From NCBI RefSeq assembly GCF_000014565.1, contig NC_008269.1:434001-498000 (forward strand): a stretch of 64,000 nucleotides of DNA. Direction: 5' to 3'. The notes under the pieces were generated by a model. The model made no database searches and was not told where the DNA came from. It saw only the letters and a list, made by a program, of their open reading frames with translations. The first letter of the stretch is position 1; every line of letters begins with the position of its first letter. The DNA comes from Rhodococcus jostii RHA1. GTDB lineage: Bacteria; Actinomycetota; Actinomycetes; Mycobacteriales; Mycobacteriaceae. Made by a program: the position numbers and the translations under genes. This document shows positions 1-10,012 of the stretch, piece by piece.

Positions 1-702
1 GGCCCCGCCGGCCCGTACCAGCTCGCGGCGAAGCCCTGGATGCCCGGCGAGTCCCTCGACTCGAACTCGACCCCACAACAAGCTCGCAGCAGTTGGGTTG
101 ATCGTCAGCGGGGAATCGAAACTAGCGGATGGCTCGACGACTATCGCCGCGTCCGCAATGTATCCGTGCTGTAGCATGCAACCTGTCCCGACTTCATGCT
201 CGCCCAGTTCTTCACCTGCCACGGAATGAACGACCAGGTCGCCGGCTAGCTCGATACCTGACGTTCGGATCGCTTCGATCGCACTGAAGGCAGCGACCAT
301 CCCGCTCTTCATGTCGCTTGCCCCTCGGCCATGTATTCGGCCGGACACTTCGCTCGCGACGAAGGGGTCACCTGTCCATGTATCGAGATTCCCCGCCGGT
401 ACGACATCGATGTGGCCGTTGAGCAACAGCGACCGACCTGTGCCACCGCCCTTCACGACACCAGCGAGGTTCTCGCGTTTTTCTTGGCTCTTGACGAGTT
501 GGGAGCTGTCGAAGAGATAGCCGAATCGGTCGCGGAGCAAGAGGTTCGCCTCGGATTCCTGACCGAGGTAGTCCTCGGACCGGACGCCAGGGTAGTTCGG
601 ATTCACGCTGGGCACCTCGACCAGACGTTTCACGTCGTCGATAATTCGTTGACGCGAGTCCTCGATCGCGGCGAGTACCCGCCGGACTGCATCTTCTGTC
701 AT
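1..702 (-). CDS. M20-family metallopeptidase / deacylase (ArgE/DapE type), 3' end outside window
   Basis: This is the N-terminal 234 codons of a zinc-dependent amidohydrolase whose end lies beyond the left edge. The family removes acyl or aminoacyl groups from N-acyl amino acids or dipeptides in the cytoplasm. M20 hallmarks are visible: GHIDVVPAG (His97 and Asp99, first metal site), RGASDMKSG (bridging Asp130) and AGEELGEHE (catalytic Glu164 and metal ligand Glu165). The ATG at 702 is preceded by AAAGGA. It is the last visible gene of a minus-strand series with the acyl-CoA synthetase 124 bp upstream. That context suggests (inference) hydrolysis of an N-acyl amino acid to an acid and an amino acid. 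The exact substrate cannot be read from the sequence. Confidence 0.85.
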   Translation of the reverse strand, partial: MTEDAVRRVLAAIEDSRQRIIDDVKRLVEVPSVNPNYPGVRSEDYLGQESEANLLLRDRFGYLFDSSQLVKSQEKRENLAGVVKGGGTGRSLLLNGHIDVVPAGNLDTWTGDPFVASEVSGRIHGRGASDMKSGMVAAFSAIEAIRTSGIELAGDLVVHSVAGEELGEHEVGTGCMLQHGYIADAAIVVEPSASFDSPLTINPTAASLLWGRVRVEGLAGHPGLRRELVRAGGA

Positions 703-826
703 GTCCGCGTCCTTTCGAATTGAAGTGATGATTTGAGTCATCGGCTGAGTGGAGCCTGACCCGGTTGGTCCACGAAACCATCGATCTGCAGTCGTCTGGG
801 TGGCCATGGCGCTTGCGCAGAAGCGA

Positions 827-2446
827 TCAGCCTCGGATCCGCTCGCGCTCTCCATGCCATTCGCGGTCGCGTAACTCGTTCTTGCGAGTCTTACCGGTCG
901 AGGTCTTCGGTAGCTCGGGTAGGAACACGATTTCTCGTGGCGCCTTGAACGCCGCAATGTGCTCTCGCGCGAACTGCGTCAGGTCGCAGTCGGAGACGGT
1001 GGAATTCGTCTTCAGAACCACGAACGCTTTGGGTCGTTCTCCCCATTTCGTGTCCGGAACGCCGATCACCGCGACGTCCAACACCGATGGGTGGGACATG
1101 AGAACTTGCTCGACCTCGATTGTCGAGATGTTCTCGCCGCCGGATATGACGATGTCTTTGGCGCGGTCCATGAGCTGTATGTAGCCATCTGGGTGCATGA
1201 CTCCCAGGTCGCCGGAATGGAACCAGCCCCCGGAGAAGGCCTCCGCGGTTGCCGAATCGTCGCCGAAGTACCCCTTCATGACTATATTTCCGCGCATGAC
1301 GATCTCGCCGATCTCGGTGCCGTTGCTGGCTACGTCGACGAGTTCGCCATGCGGACCGCGTTGAGTGCGGACTACCCGCACTGGGCCGGAGGCGAGCATT
1401 CCCACTCCTTGACGCGCCAGCAGCCTCGCCAGTGTGTCCTCATCGAGCGCGGCCCAGTCTGCCTGAGGTTCGCATACTGCACATGGGCCGTACGTCTCGG
1501 TGAGGCCGTACACATGCACGATTTCGGCTCCGAGTGCTCTGACCGCCCGGATGGTGGTTGGGCTGGGTGGAGCTCCTGCTGTGGTGATGGTCATGCTGCG
1601 GTCGAGCGGATGCGCTCCATCGGCAGTGGCGAGCGTCGTGAGAACCGTCGGTGCACCACTCATATGGTCGATCTTTTCGCTGTCGATGAGTGACCACATC
1701 GCGTCACCGCGAACCACACGGATGCATACGTGAGTTCCGGATGCGGCAGTGACTGCCCAGGGGCCGCACCAGCCGTTGCAGTGGAACATCGGCAGTGTCC
1801 ACAGGTATTTAGTGTCGATGTCGAAGTGCTGATGGTGAATCTGGCTGAGAGAGTTGAGGTACGCGCCACGATGGGTGTACATCACCCCCTTCGGGCGACC
1901 GGTGGTGCCCGACGTGTAGTTGATCGAGATGGTTCGGGTCTCGTCGTCGACCTCCCAGGGCAAACGCTCTTCCGACCCGCGTGCCATGAGTGCGTCATAG
2001 GTGAGGTGTGACTGCGCGGTGTCCACGTAGCCACCGTCCTGCTGCGGTAGTTGTACGGTCTCCCGAACTGTCAGCAGCGACGTATCCTGCAACTGTTCGA
2101 GGAAGACGGGTTCGCCGAGGAGAAGAACAGCCTCAGAGTGGTTACATATGTACTCGATTTCTGGTGGCGACAATCGCGTGTTGATTGCGACCAGTACCGC
2201 GCCGATAAGTGGGACCGCATAGTGGGCCGCCAATAGCTCAGCCGAGTTGGTTGCCAGATAGGCAACTCGGTCACCGGGTCCGACTCCTGACCGGCGAAGA
2301 CCGTGCGCAAGACGTGTGACTATGGATGCGAGGTCGGAATACGATATGCGCCGCCCCCCGTCTACGACCGCGGTCTTGTTCGGATGTACTTCAGCCGAGC
2401 GCTCAAGGAATTTCAAAGGCGTCATCGGTGTGTCCAGTCCTGTCAC
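827..2446 (-). CDS. AMP-forming acyl-CoA synthetase
   Basis: This 539-residue member of the ANL superfamily activates a carboxylic acid with ATP and CoA to an acyl-CoA plus AMP and PPi. The P-loop YTSGTTGRPKG lies near residues 178-187, the adenylate-binding VYGLTETYGP near 315, the hinge and CoA region SGGENISTIEVEQV near 435, and the C-terminal catalytic Lys in PKTSTGKTRK near 520. Length is normal for the medium/long-chain subgroup. It lies between gcvPB and the M20 hydrolase on the same strand, with a 346-bp gap upstream that could hold its own promoter. Acid chain length or type is not determinable from the sequence. Confidence 0.9.
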   Translation of the reverse strand: MTGLDTPMTPLKFLERSAEVHPNKTAVVDGGRRISYSDLASIVTRLAHGLRRSGVGPGDRVAYLATNSAELLAAHYAVPLIGAVLVAINTRLSPPEIEYICNHSEAVLLLGEPVFLEQLQDTSLLTVRETVQLPQQDGGYVDTAQSHLTYDALMARGSEERLPWEVDDETRTISINYTSGTTGRPKGVMYTHRGAYLNSLSQIHHQHFDIDTKYLWTLPMFHCNGWCGPWAVTAASGTHVCIRVVRGDAMWSLIDSEKIDHMSGAPTVLTTLATADGAHPLDRSMTITTAGAPPSPTTIRAVRALGAEIVHVYGLTETYGPCAVCEPQADWAALDEDTLARLLARQGVGMLASGPVRVVRTQRGPHGELVDVASNGTEIGEIVMRGNIVMKGYFGDDSATAEAFSGGWFHSGDLGVMHPDGYIQLMDRAKDIVISGGENISTIEVEQVLMSHPSVLDVAVIGVPDTKWGERPKAFVVLKTNSTVSDCDLTQFAREHIAAFKAPREIVFLPELPKTSTGKTRKNELRDREWHGERERIRG

Positions 2447-2792
2447 GAAGGCTCCCTTCTACTTGAAACGGTTTGGTCATGTCGTTGCGAGTCAGCATGT
2501 TCAGTCGATCGCTGTTCGCTGGGTCAGCGCCCGTGTGCACGCTCCCAAGGTTTCTGAATGTCCATGCGTGGCGTCTCACCCGTGCCCTGACGCGTGGGGC
2601 TGTCCGCGCGTCAGATTCTTCGACAAAGCGCACCGATTTCTTGAATCCACCTCGGACAAGGAATATGTTGGACTTGCCCCAACAAAATGCTGGCAACCTT
2701 GCGAGTGTCGGTACCTACGCAATCCATGATGTGTCATCCAGCGTTACTGCAGACTCGCTACTTAGTATGTTCGATAGCCGTCAACTACGAGC
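2447..2792. other. 346-bp intergenic region, no gene seen
   Basis: This is the space between the gcvPB stop and the acyl-CoA synthetase start. Reading frames here have no homology I recognise and no convincing ribosome binding site. It probably carries the promoter of the synthetase and M20 pair. Confidence 0.4.
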
Positions 2793-4349
2793 TTACGAAC
2801 GGCTCTGCGCGCGCGATCGTTGGAAAGCGCGCCAGGTCATAGCGCGAGTACTGGGGTCATCGGTCACACCGGGCTTCAATCGATGAATTGCCTGGTTGTG
2901 TGGCGCGGACTTCACAATATCGGGATTCGAATACGCTTCATCCGAAATCTGGGCGAGTACCGCGATCCATTGATCCAGGGACTCTTTGCCGTACATTTCG
3001 CCGGCCTCTGGTGTGAAAGGCTCAGGAATTAGCCACGGTTCATGGCTGGTCCACATCGCGTCGATCCCGAAGTCAGTCATACGGTTCTGCACATCGTGCA
3101 CGTCGACGCCGGTGTCTTCCTTGAGGATCTGCATGCTGTAACGCGTCATCTCGAGGCGGGGGCTTGTACTCTCTGGGTGCGACCGAGTGACGCCTCGGAT
3201 TGCAAGTAGCCCTTTTTCCATGTAATTGTTTCCCAATACAGAAATGTCGGACGCCTGGGCGATACCCTCAGCGCCCATTGCTCGCACCCATGCGTACGCT
3301 TTGAGGATTACAGGCACGTTGCCCCAGAATTCGCGTATTTTTCCGACACTGTCGGGGCGGTCGTGATCGAGGTGGTAACGCTCACCGTCGAAGGTGACAA
3401 GCGGAGCGGGTAAGAACGGGGCGAGCTCAGCCGAACACCCGTAGGCGCCAGTAGCGGGTCCTCCGACGCCGCTCTTAGGTGCGCCGAAGGTTTTGTGAAG
3501 CATGAACATACATGCATCAAAGCCGATTTCACGGGGTCTGATCTTCGACATCGTTCCATTGAAGTTGGCGCTGTCGTAGAAGCAGAGGCCGCCCGCTTCG
3601 TGGACTATCTCCACCCACTCCTTCATCTCGGGGTTGTAGACGCCCATGTCATCGGGATTACCGACCATCAAAGCCGCGGTGCGATTCGACACGGCAGCCT
3701 TGAGCGCGTCGAGGGATGGGTAGCCGTTCTCGTCGAGCATCAACGTAATCACCTTGAACCCCGCGGCGGCGGCTGTCGCGGCGTTGCAAGGGTGAGTTTG
3801 AATAGTCGTGATGACTTCGTTTCGTTGTTCCAGCTCACCGCGGGAGGCATGATAGGCGCGGGTCACCGAGGCGTTGACGAAAGCAGCTTCCGCCCCTCCA
3901 CCAGCTTGAAACACGAACTGGTCCATTCCGGAAAGCTCACGCAGAATGAGATCCATCCCGTGCACAATTTCCAGGGTTCCCTGCAGTGTGTCCTCGTGCT
4001 GCAGCGGATGTACTTCGGTGACTTCCGGCCGCCACGCAAGTGCTTCGTTGACCTGCGGATTGTATTTCATCGTGCAGGTTCCGAAAAGACTGACACCCAT
4101 CATTCCCAGCGTTTGTTGTGACAAGCGCAGGTAGTGGTACAGTACCTCAGGCTCAGACATCTCGGGCAACGCGGGACGGTCGCCTCGGCGCACGGCGGTG
4201 GGGATCAGGTCGACCGCTGCGCCAACCCGTGCTTCGATGCCGTCTTCGGCGTGAGAGAACACTGCACCTCGACGGCCTGGGTAGCCCATCTCCATGATGA
4301 TCGGTTCGTTCCAAACCGGGGCCTGGATTTCGTTTACCCTAGTGCTCAT
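2793..4349 (-). CDS. gcvPB: glycine dehydrogenase (decarboxylating) subunit 2, P-protein beta subunit
   Basis: This is the 518-residue PLP-binding half of a two-subunit P-protein. In the glycine cleavage system it decarboxylates glycine and passes the aminomethyl group to lipoyl-GcvH. The conserved MGVSLFGTCTMKYNP (about 84-98), HPLQHED and the PLP-lysine motif MLHKTFG (Lys286) are present. The usual Gly-rich stretch after the lysine is altered to APKSGVGGPATG. The start overlaps gcvPA by 11 bp, indicating translational coupling. No gcvT, gcvH or lpd lies in the window. Most actinobacteria carry a fused GcvP, so this split pair is probably an accessory paralogue. Its substrate may be glycine or another amino acid (inference). 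Confidence 0.88.
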   Translation of the reverse strand: MSTRVNEIQAPVWNEPIIMEMGYPGRRGAVFSHAEDGIEARVGAAVDLIPTAVRRGDRPALPEMSEPEVLYHYLRLSQQTLGMMGVSLFGTCTMKYNPQVNEALAWRPEVTEVHPLQHEDTLQGTLEIVHGMDLILRELSGMDQFVFQAGGGAEAAFVNASVTRAYHASRGELEQRNEVITTIQTHPCNAATAAAAGFKVITLMLDENGYPSLDALKAAVSNRTAALMVGNPDDMGVYNPEMKEWVEIVHEAGGLCFYDSANFNGTMSKIRPREIGFDACMFMLHKTFGAPKSGVGGPATGAYGCSAELAPFLPAPLVTFDGERYHLDHDRPDSVGKIREFWGNVPVILKAYAWVRAMGAEGIAQASDISVLGNNYMEKGLLAIRGVTRSHPESTSPRLEMTRYSMQILKEDTGVDVHDVQNRMTDFGIDAMWTSHEPWLIPEPFTPEAGEMYGKESLDQWIAVLAQISDEAYSNPDIVKSAPHNQAIHRLKPGVTDDPSTRAMTWRAFQRSRAQSRS

Positions 4350-5748
4350 TTGCAGTCACCTCTCTGAGAGCGCCCACCAGGCGGTCAATATCAGCTTTTG
4401 TATGGATCTCGGTGACACAATAGAGCGCACTGGCACCTAACTCAGGGAAATCCCTCGTCAGGTCTTTCCCGCCGAAGATCCCGATATTCAATAATGCATC
4501 GTTGATCTCTTCGACGGTCTTACCTGTGTTGTCGAAGTTGATGACGAACTCTTTGAAGAAACCCGATGGAAAGGCAACTCGGACCCCATCGATCTCCGAT
4601 AACAACTGTGCCGCATAGTGCGCGCGCTGCAGGATCAACCCCCCGACGTCCTCGAACCCTTGAGGCCCCATCAACGCCATGTATGTGGTTGCCGCGATGG
4701 CCCACATGTACACCGAATGTCCGGTCCAGTCATTTCCCTTGTCTCGCAAACCGTAAGATGATTGCTCGAAAAGACCGAGACCGAATCCGTATTCCCCAGG
4801 CTTGATCGTTTCGGCAATACTGATGAACAAGGTGGGATACTGATGAGCGTAGCGATCCTCGTCGCGTGAGGCGATGAAACCACCGACTCCCCCGCCGGTG
4901 TGCATATGGATGCCAAGCGGCTGGGTCGTTCCGACAACGATGTCCGCGCCGAAATCCACTGGCGATGAAAGAACGCCGAGGGAAATGGGATCGACACCGA
5001 CGATGGTTTCCGCACCTACGGCACGCGCAATGGCCGCGATCTCGGCCCCCTGATGCTCAATGACGCCAAGATACGATGGCGTTTCGAAGTACACCGCAGC
5101 TGTGTGCTCACCTACCGCTGCCCGAAGATCGTCCAGGTCGATCAGCCCGCTGGCGGGGTCATAGTCGATCAGCCGGACTGCAATGTGGCTCTCCATCTCT
5201 GTTGGCTCACAATAGTTGCGGATCACGGACAACCGCTCGGGATCGATGGCGCGGACAACCGCGACCTCCGCGCGTTGTGTAATGCGGGCAGCCATTCGTA
5301 GGGCGTGGCCCGCGGCGGACCCCCAACTTCGGACGGGCAGTCCCACCAGATCGAGTTTCAGCAGCTCGCCCAGCTGGCTGCAGAACTCAAACCATGCCTG
5401 ATTCCGGCCGTGATCCGAGCTGGGCTCGCCAAAGACTGAGGTGAGCCATTCGTTTCGGCGAACCACTTCGTCGCAGGCTGCGGGGACATGGTGTTGCCAC
5501 AGGCCGGCTCCGAGGAAGTTCAAGTTCTGCTCGCACGTGCGGTTCTTCGCGAGGGTGTTCACGAGATGCCGTCGGAGTTCGGCTTCGCCGAGGGTCGGCG
5601 GCAGATCGAATTTCCGAGTAGTGCGGTGGTCGGTGGGAATTTGCTGGAAGAGTTCGGCGATGGTGGGGACGCCTATTGCGTCGAGCATCTCCTGCTGAAG
5701 CGCGGGCACTGAATTTGCCATGTACGGATGCGCTGTGCTGTTACTCAT
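4339..5748 (-). CDS. gcvPA: glycine dehydrogenase (decarboxylating) subunit 1, P-protein alpha subunit
   Basis: This 469-residue protein is the non-PLP half of the split P-protein, a degenerate aminotransferase-fold subunit that pairs with GcvPB. Family features include the N-terminal segment with IPTDHRTTRKFDLPP, the FLGAG motif near residue 80, YFETPSYLGVIE, and the GFIASRDEDRY stretch after a Gly-rich loop (TGGGVGG). It lies 36 bp after the kinase-like gene and overlaps gcvPB by 11 bp, so the three are probably one transcript. It has a slightly longer N terminus than the Bacillus-type subunit. The partner gene next door makes the assignment firm, although the amino-acid substrate is unproven. 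Confidence 0.88.
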   Translation of the reverse strand: MSNSTAHPYMANSVPALQQEMLDAIGVPTIAELFQQIPTDHRTTRKFDLPPTLGEAELRRHLVNTLAKNRTCEQNLNFLGAGLWQHHVPAACDEVVRRNEWLTSVFGEPSSDHGRNQAWFEFCSQLGELLKLDLVGLPVRSWGSAAGHALRMAARITQRAEVAVVRAIDPERLSVIRNYCEPTEMESHIAVRLIDYDPASGLIDLDDLRAAVGEHTAAVYFETPSYLGVIEHQGAEIAAIARAVGAETIVGVDPISLGVLSSPVDFGADIVVGTTQPLGIHMHTGGGVGGFIASRDEDRYAHQYPTLFISIAETIKPGEYGFGLGLFEQSSYGLRDKGNDWTGHSVYMWAIAATTYMALMGPQGFEDVGGLILQRAHYAAQLLSEIDGVRVAFPSGFFKEFVINFDNTGKTVEEINDALLNIGIFGGKDLTRDFPELGASALYCVTEIHTKADIDRLVGALREVTANEH

Positions 5749-5784
5749 GGATGCCTTCTTATGCCTTTTATGGTTGATGTTTAT

Positions 5785-6939
5785 TCATGAGGCGACTTTA
5801 TGAATCACACTGTGATCATTGCCCGTTTGAACATGGATATAACCGGTAAGCCTCTCGTCCAATTCGAGATCGCCGGTATCGACTCGGAGTGGCGTATTGC
5901 CGAGCGCAATCAGCTTCTCGATTGATGAGAAAACCATAATGTGATCGAGCCCAGCTTCGCGAATTACTCTTGGGCTGATTTGCTGGTTTCCGCGCCCGAA
6001 GAGGCTGCCTTGGCCACCGAGAACGCCGACGACGATTCGAGTCTCTCGACCACTCATCAGTCGAAGTAGAGTGCTTTCATCGACGTCGGTTCCGACCATT
6101 TTGCCGTCGAGAACGGCATCGACGCCCAACAGGGTCGAGTGCAGATTCAAAGCGCTGGCTATGCGTTGTGTAGTCGTTCCCGGGCCAAGGATGTATAGGC
6201 AGTCGGGCCGCATCCCTTTCGCCAACTGGTGAGCGGCGGCGTCCAGATCTTGTTCGCTCCCCGGCCGCGAGCCGGACTTTGCGTTCTGGACGAGATGACG
6301 CTCGAAAGGGCTGCGCGCGTAGCCGTAGAGGCGCGCGGACATCTTGTCGTTGCGGATCGCTGCCTCGTCGAGATCCATGATCTCTGCCTCGCGTAACCTG
6401 GCCATGGGATTTCGGGACAAGTACAGACCAGCTAGACGGCCGGCGTTCGCTGGGTTCGTGCCGAACAGTGCCGAGTGCATCTTCACACCGGCGGGCACTC
6501 CGACCATGGGGACACGATCCCCTACTGACGAAAATATGTCTCGCGCAGTGCCATCGCCGCCGACGAACAGAATCAGGTCAACCGGTCGAGCGGCCATGAT
6601 GGCTGCGGTCGCTCGAGTATCGGCAGCGGTTGAGCAATGAGCTGCCAATTCGTACACCGCTTCCGGCCTAAGACCTGCTGCGCGCGCACAACGTTCGCCC
6701 ATCTCGGCAGGACCGGTGAGGAGCCGGAAAGAAGCTGTGGTAGCAGCGAGCTGAGTCAGCGCGAGGCTGGCTCGAGCCTGCGAGGTAGGCCGGGCGCCAC
6801 GCGATTGCGCTTCGCGAAGTATGTCGGCTCCGTCGGTGCCTTTAAGACCCACGGCGCCGCCCATCCCTGCCACGGGATTGACGATCAGTCCTAGTGTGGG
6901 CGGTGTCGCGTCGCCATCCTGTGTGGAGATCTCTCGCAC
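5785..6939 (-). CDS. ATP-NAD kinase / AcoX-family protein
   Basis: This 384-residue protein has the NAD-kinase/diacylglycerol-kinase-like fold. The N-terminal nucleotide motif NPVAGMGG is at 21-28 and the signature VGGDGTARD at about 126-134, followed by a conserved GVPAGVKMHS. AcoX-type homologues often sit in acetoin and other catabolic operons, where their role remains unclear. Phosphorylation of NAD or of an unknown metabolite is possible. The GTG start at 6939 has AGGAG a few bases upstream. It lies between an SDR (115-bp gap) and gcvPA (36-bp gap), so a cofactor-supply role for the SDR or the P-protein pathway is plausible but inferred. Confidence 0.82.
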   Translation of the reverse strand: MREISTQDGDATPPTLGLIVNPVAGMGGAVGLKGTDGADILREAQSRGARPTSQARASLALTQLAATTASFRLLTGPAEMGERCARAAGLRPEAVYELAAHCSTAADTRATAAIMAARPVDLILFVGGDGTARDIFSSVGDRVPMVGVPAGVKMHSALFGTNPANAGRLAGLYLSRNPMARLREAEIMDLDEAAIRNDKMSARLYGYARSPFERHLVQNAKSGSRPGSEQDLDAAAHQLAKGMRPDCLYILGPGTTTQRIASALNLHSTLLGVDAVLDGKMVGTDVDESTLLRLMSGRETRIVVGVLGGQGSLFGRGNQQISPRVIREAGLDHIMVFSSIEKLIALGNTPLRVDTGDLELDERLTGYIHVQTGNDHSVIHKVAS

Positions 6940-7054
6940 GTCTATCTCCTATCCGGCGGGGGCAGGCCGCAATCGACTGCTACGGTGCGAATCGACAAGC
7001 GGTGGGAACGGTAGTTGCTCGATCGCATGGAGTGGGTTGGTGCCGGTCGGCCAA

Positions 7055-7861
7055 TTAGAGAACCAGTTCACCCGGGCCCTTGTATTCCTGAATCATGTTT
7101 CCGCCATCGATGGTGATGAGTTGACCCGTTACGTACGAAGACTCTTCCGATGCGAGAAAGCCAACGAGAGCACCAATTTCACGGGGTTCACCGCTTCGCT
7201 TGAGTGGTGTGTTTTCGCCACCGATATGCATTCCGGGAGTCAACGCTGCAGTGTTGACGTATCCGGGCGCGATCGCGTTCGCTGTGATTCCGAACTGGCC
7301 GTTCTCCAGTGCGATGGACTTGGTGAGACCGACAACACCTGCTTTGGCTGCCGCGTAGGCGCCCAACCCAGCGATCGCGCCGACCGGCCCGGTCACAGAG
7401 GAGAAGTTGACGATGCGGCCGTACCGCTGTTCAATCATGTGCGGTAACACCGCTCGCACACAATTGAATTGAGTGGTGAGGTTAATGGCGAGAGTGCGCT
7501 CCCATGATTCGATCGAAGTCGTGGCAAGGATCGGTACCTCGAAATCGACATCGTCACCCTTCTTTGCGCGCGCTGCGATTCCTGCGAGATTCACCAGGCC
7601 GTCGATGACACCGGCGCCTTTGACTACGTGGTCGATCAGGTCGACGACATCCGAATGATTCGTCAGATCCACGGTGTGGGATCGGACGTCGAACCCTTCC
7701 CGCGCGAGATCATCTCGTCGCTCGTGGACCTGCTCGGAAATGTCCACCAGAGTGAGCAATGCACCTTTCTGCGCCAGCACCCGGGCGCTCCCGAAGCCGA
7801 TGCCCTGAGGATCGGCGACCCCCGTGATGACGACACTTCTGTTCTCTAGCTGGCCGGCCAT
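7055..7861 (-). CDS. short-chain dehydrogenase/reductase (SDR)
   Basis: This is a classical SDR of 268 residues that oxidises or reduces a hydroxyl/keto substrate with NAD(P). The cofactor motif near the N terminus is of the TGVADPQGIGFG type, with an insertion relative to TGxxxGxG as in some enoyl-reductase-like SDRs. NLAGIAAR, the catalytic Ser in NFSSVTG and the YAAAKAG active site follow. The C terminus has ITIDGGNMI. I prefer the ATG at 7861 because GAAAGAG lies just upstream; a longer form from 7891 is possible. It is probably the first gene of the minus-strand gcvPA/gcvPB series. Confidence 0.85.
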   Translation of the reverse strand: MAGQLENRSVVITGVADPQGIGFGSARVLAQKGALLTLVDISEQVHERRDDLAREGFDVRSHTVDLTNHSDVVDLIDHVVKGAGVIDGLVNLAGIAARAKKGDDVDFEVPILATTSIESWERTLAINLTTQFNCVRAVLPHMIEQRYGRIVNFSSVTGPVGAIAGLGAYAAAKAGVVGLTKSIALENGQFGITANAIAPGYVNTAALTPGMHIGGENTPLKRSGEPREIGALVGFLASEESSYVTGQLITIDGGNMIQEYKGPGELVL

Positions 7862-8572
7862 GGTGTTTCTCTTTCTGTAGAACGCCGCCACTCACTGAGC
7901 GGCGAGTGGAAGATGGCATGCAAGGGCGAGTGTGCGAGGAGAGTCTCAGAGGTTGCTGTGTGGTTCCCCGGCCGCGAGTCCCTTCGAGAGGTCCACATCA
8001 CATCTGTTGTCGCCTCTGATTCTGCCGAAGTTTTACCGACGAGAGAAACAACGAGTCCATTCAGATTTACGCACTTCTGTTGTGGATTGTTTGATCGGAT
8101 GTCCGTGGGGCAGTTCTCGCACATTTCAACTGGACGTCTAGTGCGGGGGCGCTGTCGTGACCCCCACCGTTTGGTGAGAGTGGCCTCGGTCGCGAAGTCG
8201 ATATCGAAGTAACGAGGCCGATTTCCCTCCGGTGCACAGCGCGTGGGGAATAGTCGTCTCCTAGCACCGCGAGTTGGGACGGTTGGGAACGACTCGATCG
8301 ATCTGTGTCGCATGCGCACTTTGGCGCGTCGGTTGGCGTGGGTTTGAGACGCTGCGACCCGATTGCTTGCCGCAAGATCGGCGGATCGTCGAGGCCTGGT
8401 GAGGTTGTGTGGTTTTGCGACAATCTTGTGGGCGGACGGCATTAGCCGTCTGCAACTCGGACATCAAGACTGTCTTATGAATCTGCAGAGTAAGGACGGG
8501 GTTGACGTCGAGTGCCCGGATCTCTGCGCGGCGTTTGGGGCTCTGGCAAGTCGAGAATCCCGAGACAGGGCA
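7862..8572. other. 711-bp intergenic region, no gene recognised
   Basis: This separates the SDR from the permease. Open frames in it lack family resemblance and good start sites. A short hairpin GACGGC-ATTA-GCCGTC is present at 8435-8450. The region presumably holds the promoter of the SDR-kinase-gcvPA-gcvPB transcript. Confidence 0.35.
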
Positions 8573-10012
8573 CTAAAGATTTCTCGCCGACGACCTGCTG
8601 ACCAAGCTGCTTGCTGCTCCACCCGCCAATGCGATGGCCAGCACCGCGATCAGAGCCACGGCTACGCCGTAACCGCCGACCAGCAGCGGAAGATTCTTCA
8701 CTACCAAAAATACCAGTGCCCCGAACGCCACCAGCGAGACAGTCGGCGCAATGAACGTCGTCAGCCAGGATCCTCGTTCGTGTCCGCGGAAGAACACGAT
8801 GACCGCCAACGAGGTCAAAGCCATCAACACGATGATTCCCAGAGTGGCTGCGCCGGAGAACCACGTGTACAGATCGAGCACTGGATCCAATCCCAGAATG
8901 ACGGATCCTGCGATGGCGAGGAGGCAGTATGCGGTGACTGCCAGCGATGCCCGCGACGGTGCGTGATGAAGGGGATGGGCCCGACCCAATGCCGAGGGAA
9001 GCAGACCCGCCGCGCCGAAGTTGAAGGTGAACCGGGCGAGCACGTTGTGGAAGGTCAGAAAGCAACCGAAGAGGCTTACAAGAACAAGTATCTGAACGGC
9101 ATCCTGTCCGAAGACGCCTAGGAACGTCCATGCCAGTTCGGTGACCAGGGTCTGAGGGTTCTCGGTTGCTTTCGCGACGAGACTGTTGGGGCCGGTACCT
9201 ACTGCGACGGCAAAAAGACTGAATGCATAGAACAATCCGATGGCGGTGATGGACACGTATGTCGCTCGGGGAATTGTTCGATGTGGATTACGCGCCTCGC
9301 TCCGGAAAATCACAGTGGCCTCGAAGCCCACGAACCCGAAGAAGGCGAACATCAGGCCGAGCGATGGCGTGCCTTCGGTGAAGCGAAGTGGGTTCAGGGC
9401 CGATGGGGTGGTTCCCTGGGGCCCACCACGAAACACCATGACGAAATCGAGCACCAGCATGATCGCAAGTTCGAGCACCAACGAAACGCCGAGAACCTTG
9501 GTGCTCAATGCGATGTCGCGGTAAGCCAACACCCCAGTAATGAAGAGCGACACCGTGCTCCACGCCCACCACGGAATCACGGTACCGGTGAAGTACTCAA
9601 CGGCACTTGCAGTGGAAGCGCCCAAATATCCGACGAGCGCGACGAACAGCATCGCATACGACACCAGCGCCAGTGTGGCTGCCCCACGTCCACAGACGTG
9701 ACCCAGGCCGACGCGAATGAAGTCGTAAAAGGCGCCGGCGTCTGTGACTTCATGGGCCATTCGAGTGAAGCCGACGGCGAATACAGCCAAAGCCAACGCT
9801 GCCACAACGAAGAACAGGGGGGACACGGGACTTTTGCTGGCACTGACCACAACTGGAAACACCGCTACTGCGGCCGCCAGCGGGGCAGCACCGGCAGCTA
9901 CCAAAAATACGACACCTCGGACGCCGATGCCTTTACCCATGGGGACCTTGGCGGTGCCGGTCTCAGTACTGACGACTGAACCAGAGGATGTCGAGGACGA
10001 TTTTTGAGACAT
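8573..10012 (-). CDS. APC-superfamily amino-acid permease
   Basis: This 479-residue inner-membrane transporter has about 12 hydrophobic segments starting near residue 30 (GVVFLVAAGAAPLAAAVAVF). The family motif GFEATVIFRSEARNPHRTIPRA is visible mid-protein. Members exchange or symport amino acids or amines with protons. A short Ser/Thr-rich cytoplasmic N terminus precedes the first helix. It is divergent from the LysR gene, with 542 bp between them, and on the same strand as the gcvPA/gcvPB series. It probably imports the amino-acid-like substrate of that pathway (inference). Confidence 0.87.
   Translation of the reverse strand: MSQKSSSTSSGSVVSTETGTAKVPMGKGIGVRGVVFLVAAGAAPLAAAVAVFPVVVSASKSPVSPLFFVVAALALAVFAVGFTRMAHEVTDAGAFYDFIRVGLGHVCGRGAATLALVSYAMLFVALVGYLGASTASAVEYFTGTVIPWWAWSTVSLFITGVLAYRDIALSTKVLGVSLVLELAIMLVLDFVMVFRGGPQGTTPSALNPLRFTEGTPSLGLMFAFFGFVGFEATVIFRSEARNPHRTIPRATYVSITAIGLFYAFSLFAVAVGTGPNSLVAKATENPQTLVTELAWTFLGVFGQDAVQILVLVSLFGCFLTFHNVLARFTFNFGAAGLLPSALGRAHPLHHAPSRASLAVTAYCLLAIAGSVILGLDPVLDLYTWFSGAATLGIIVLMALTSLAVIVFFRGHERGSWLTTFIAPTVSLVAFGALVFLVVKNLPLLVGGYGVAVALIAVLAIALAGGAASSLVSRSSARNL

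Noticed and set aside
7846..8442. 198-codon minus-strand frame upstream of the SDR
   Set aside because: No family resemblance, Arg/Pro/Ser-rich, no ribosome binding site. It overlaps the likely promoter region.
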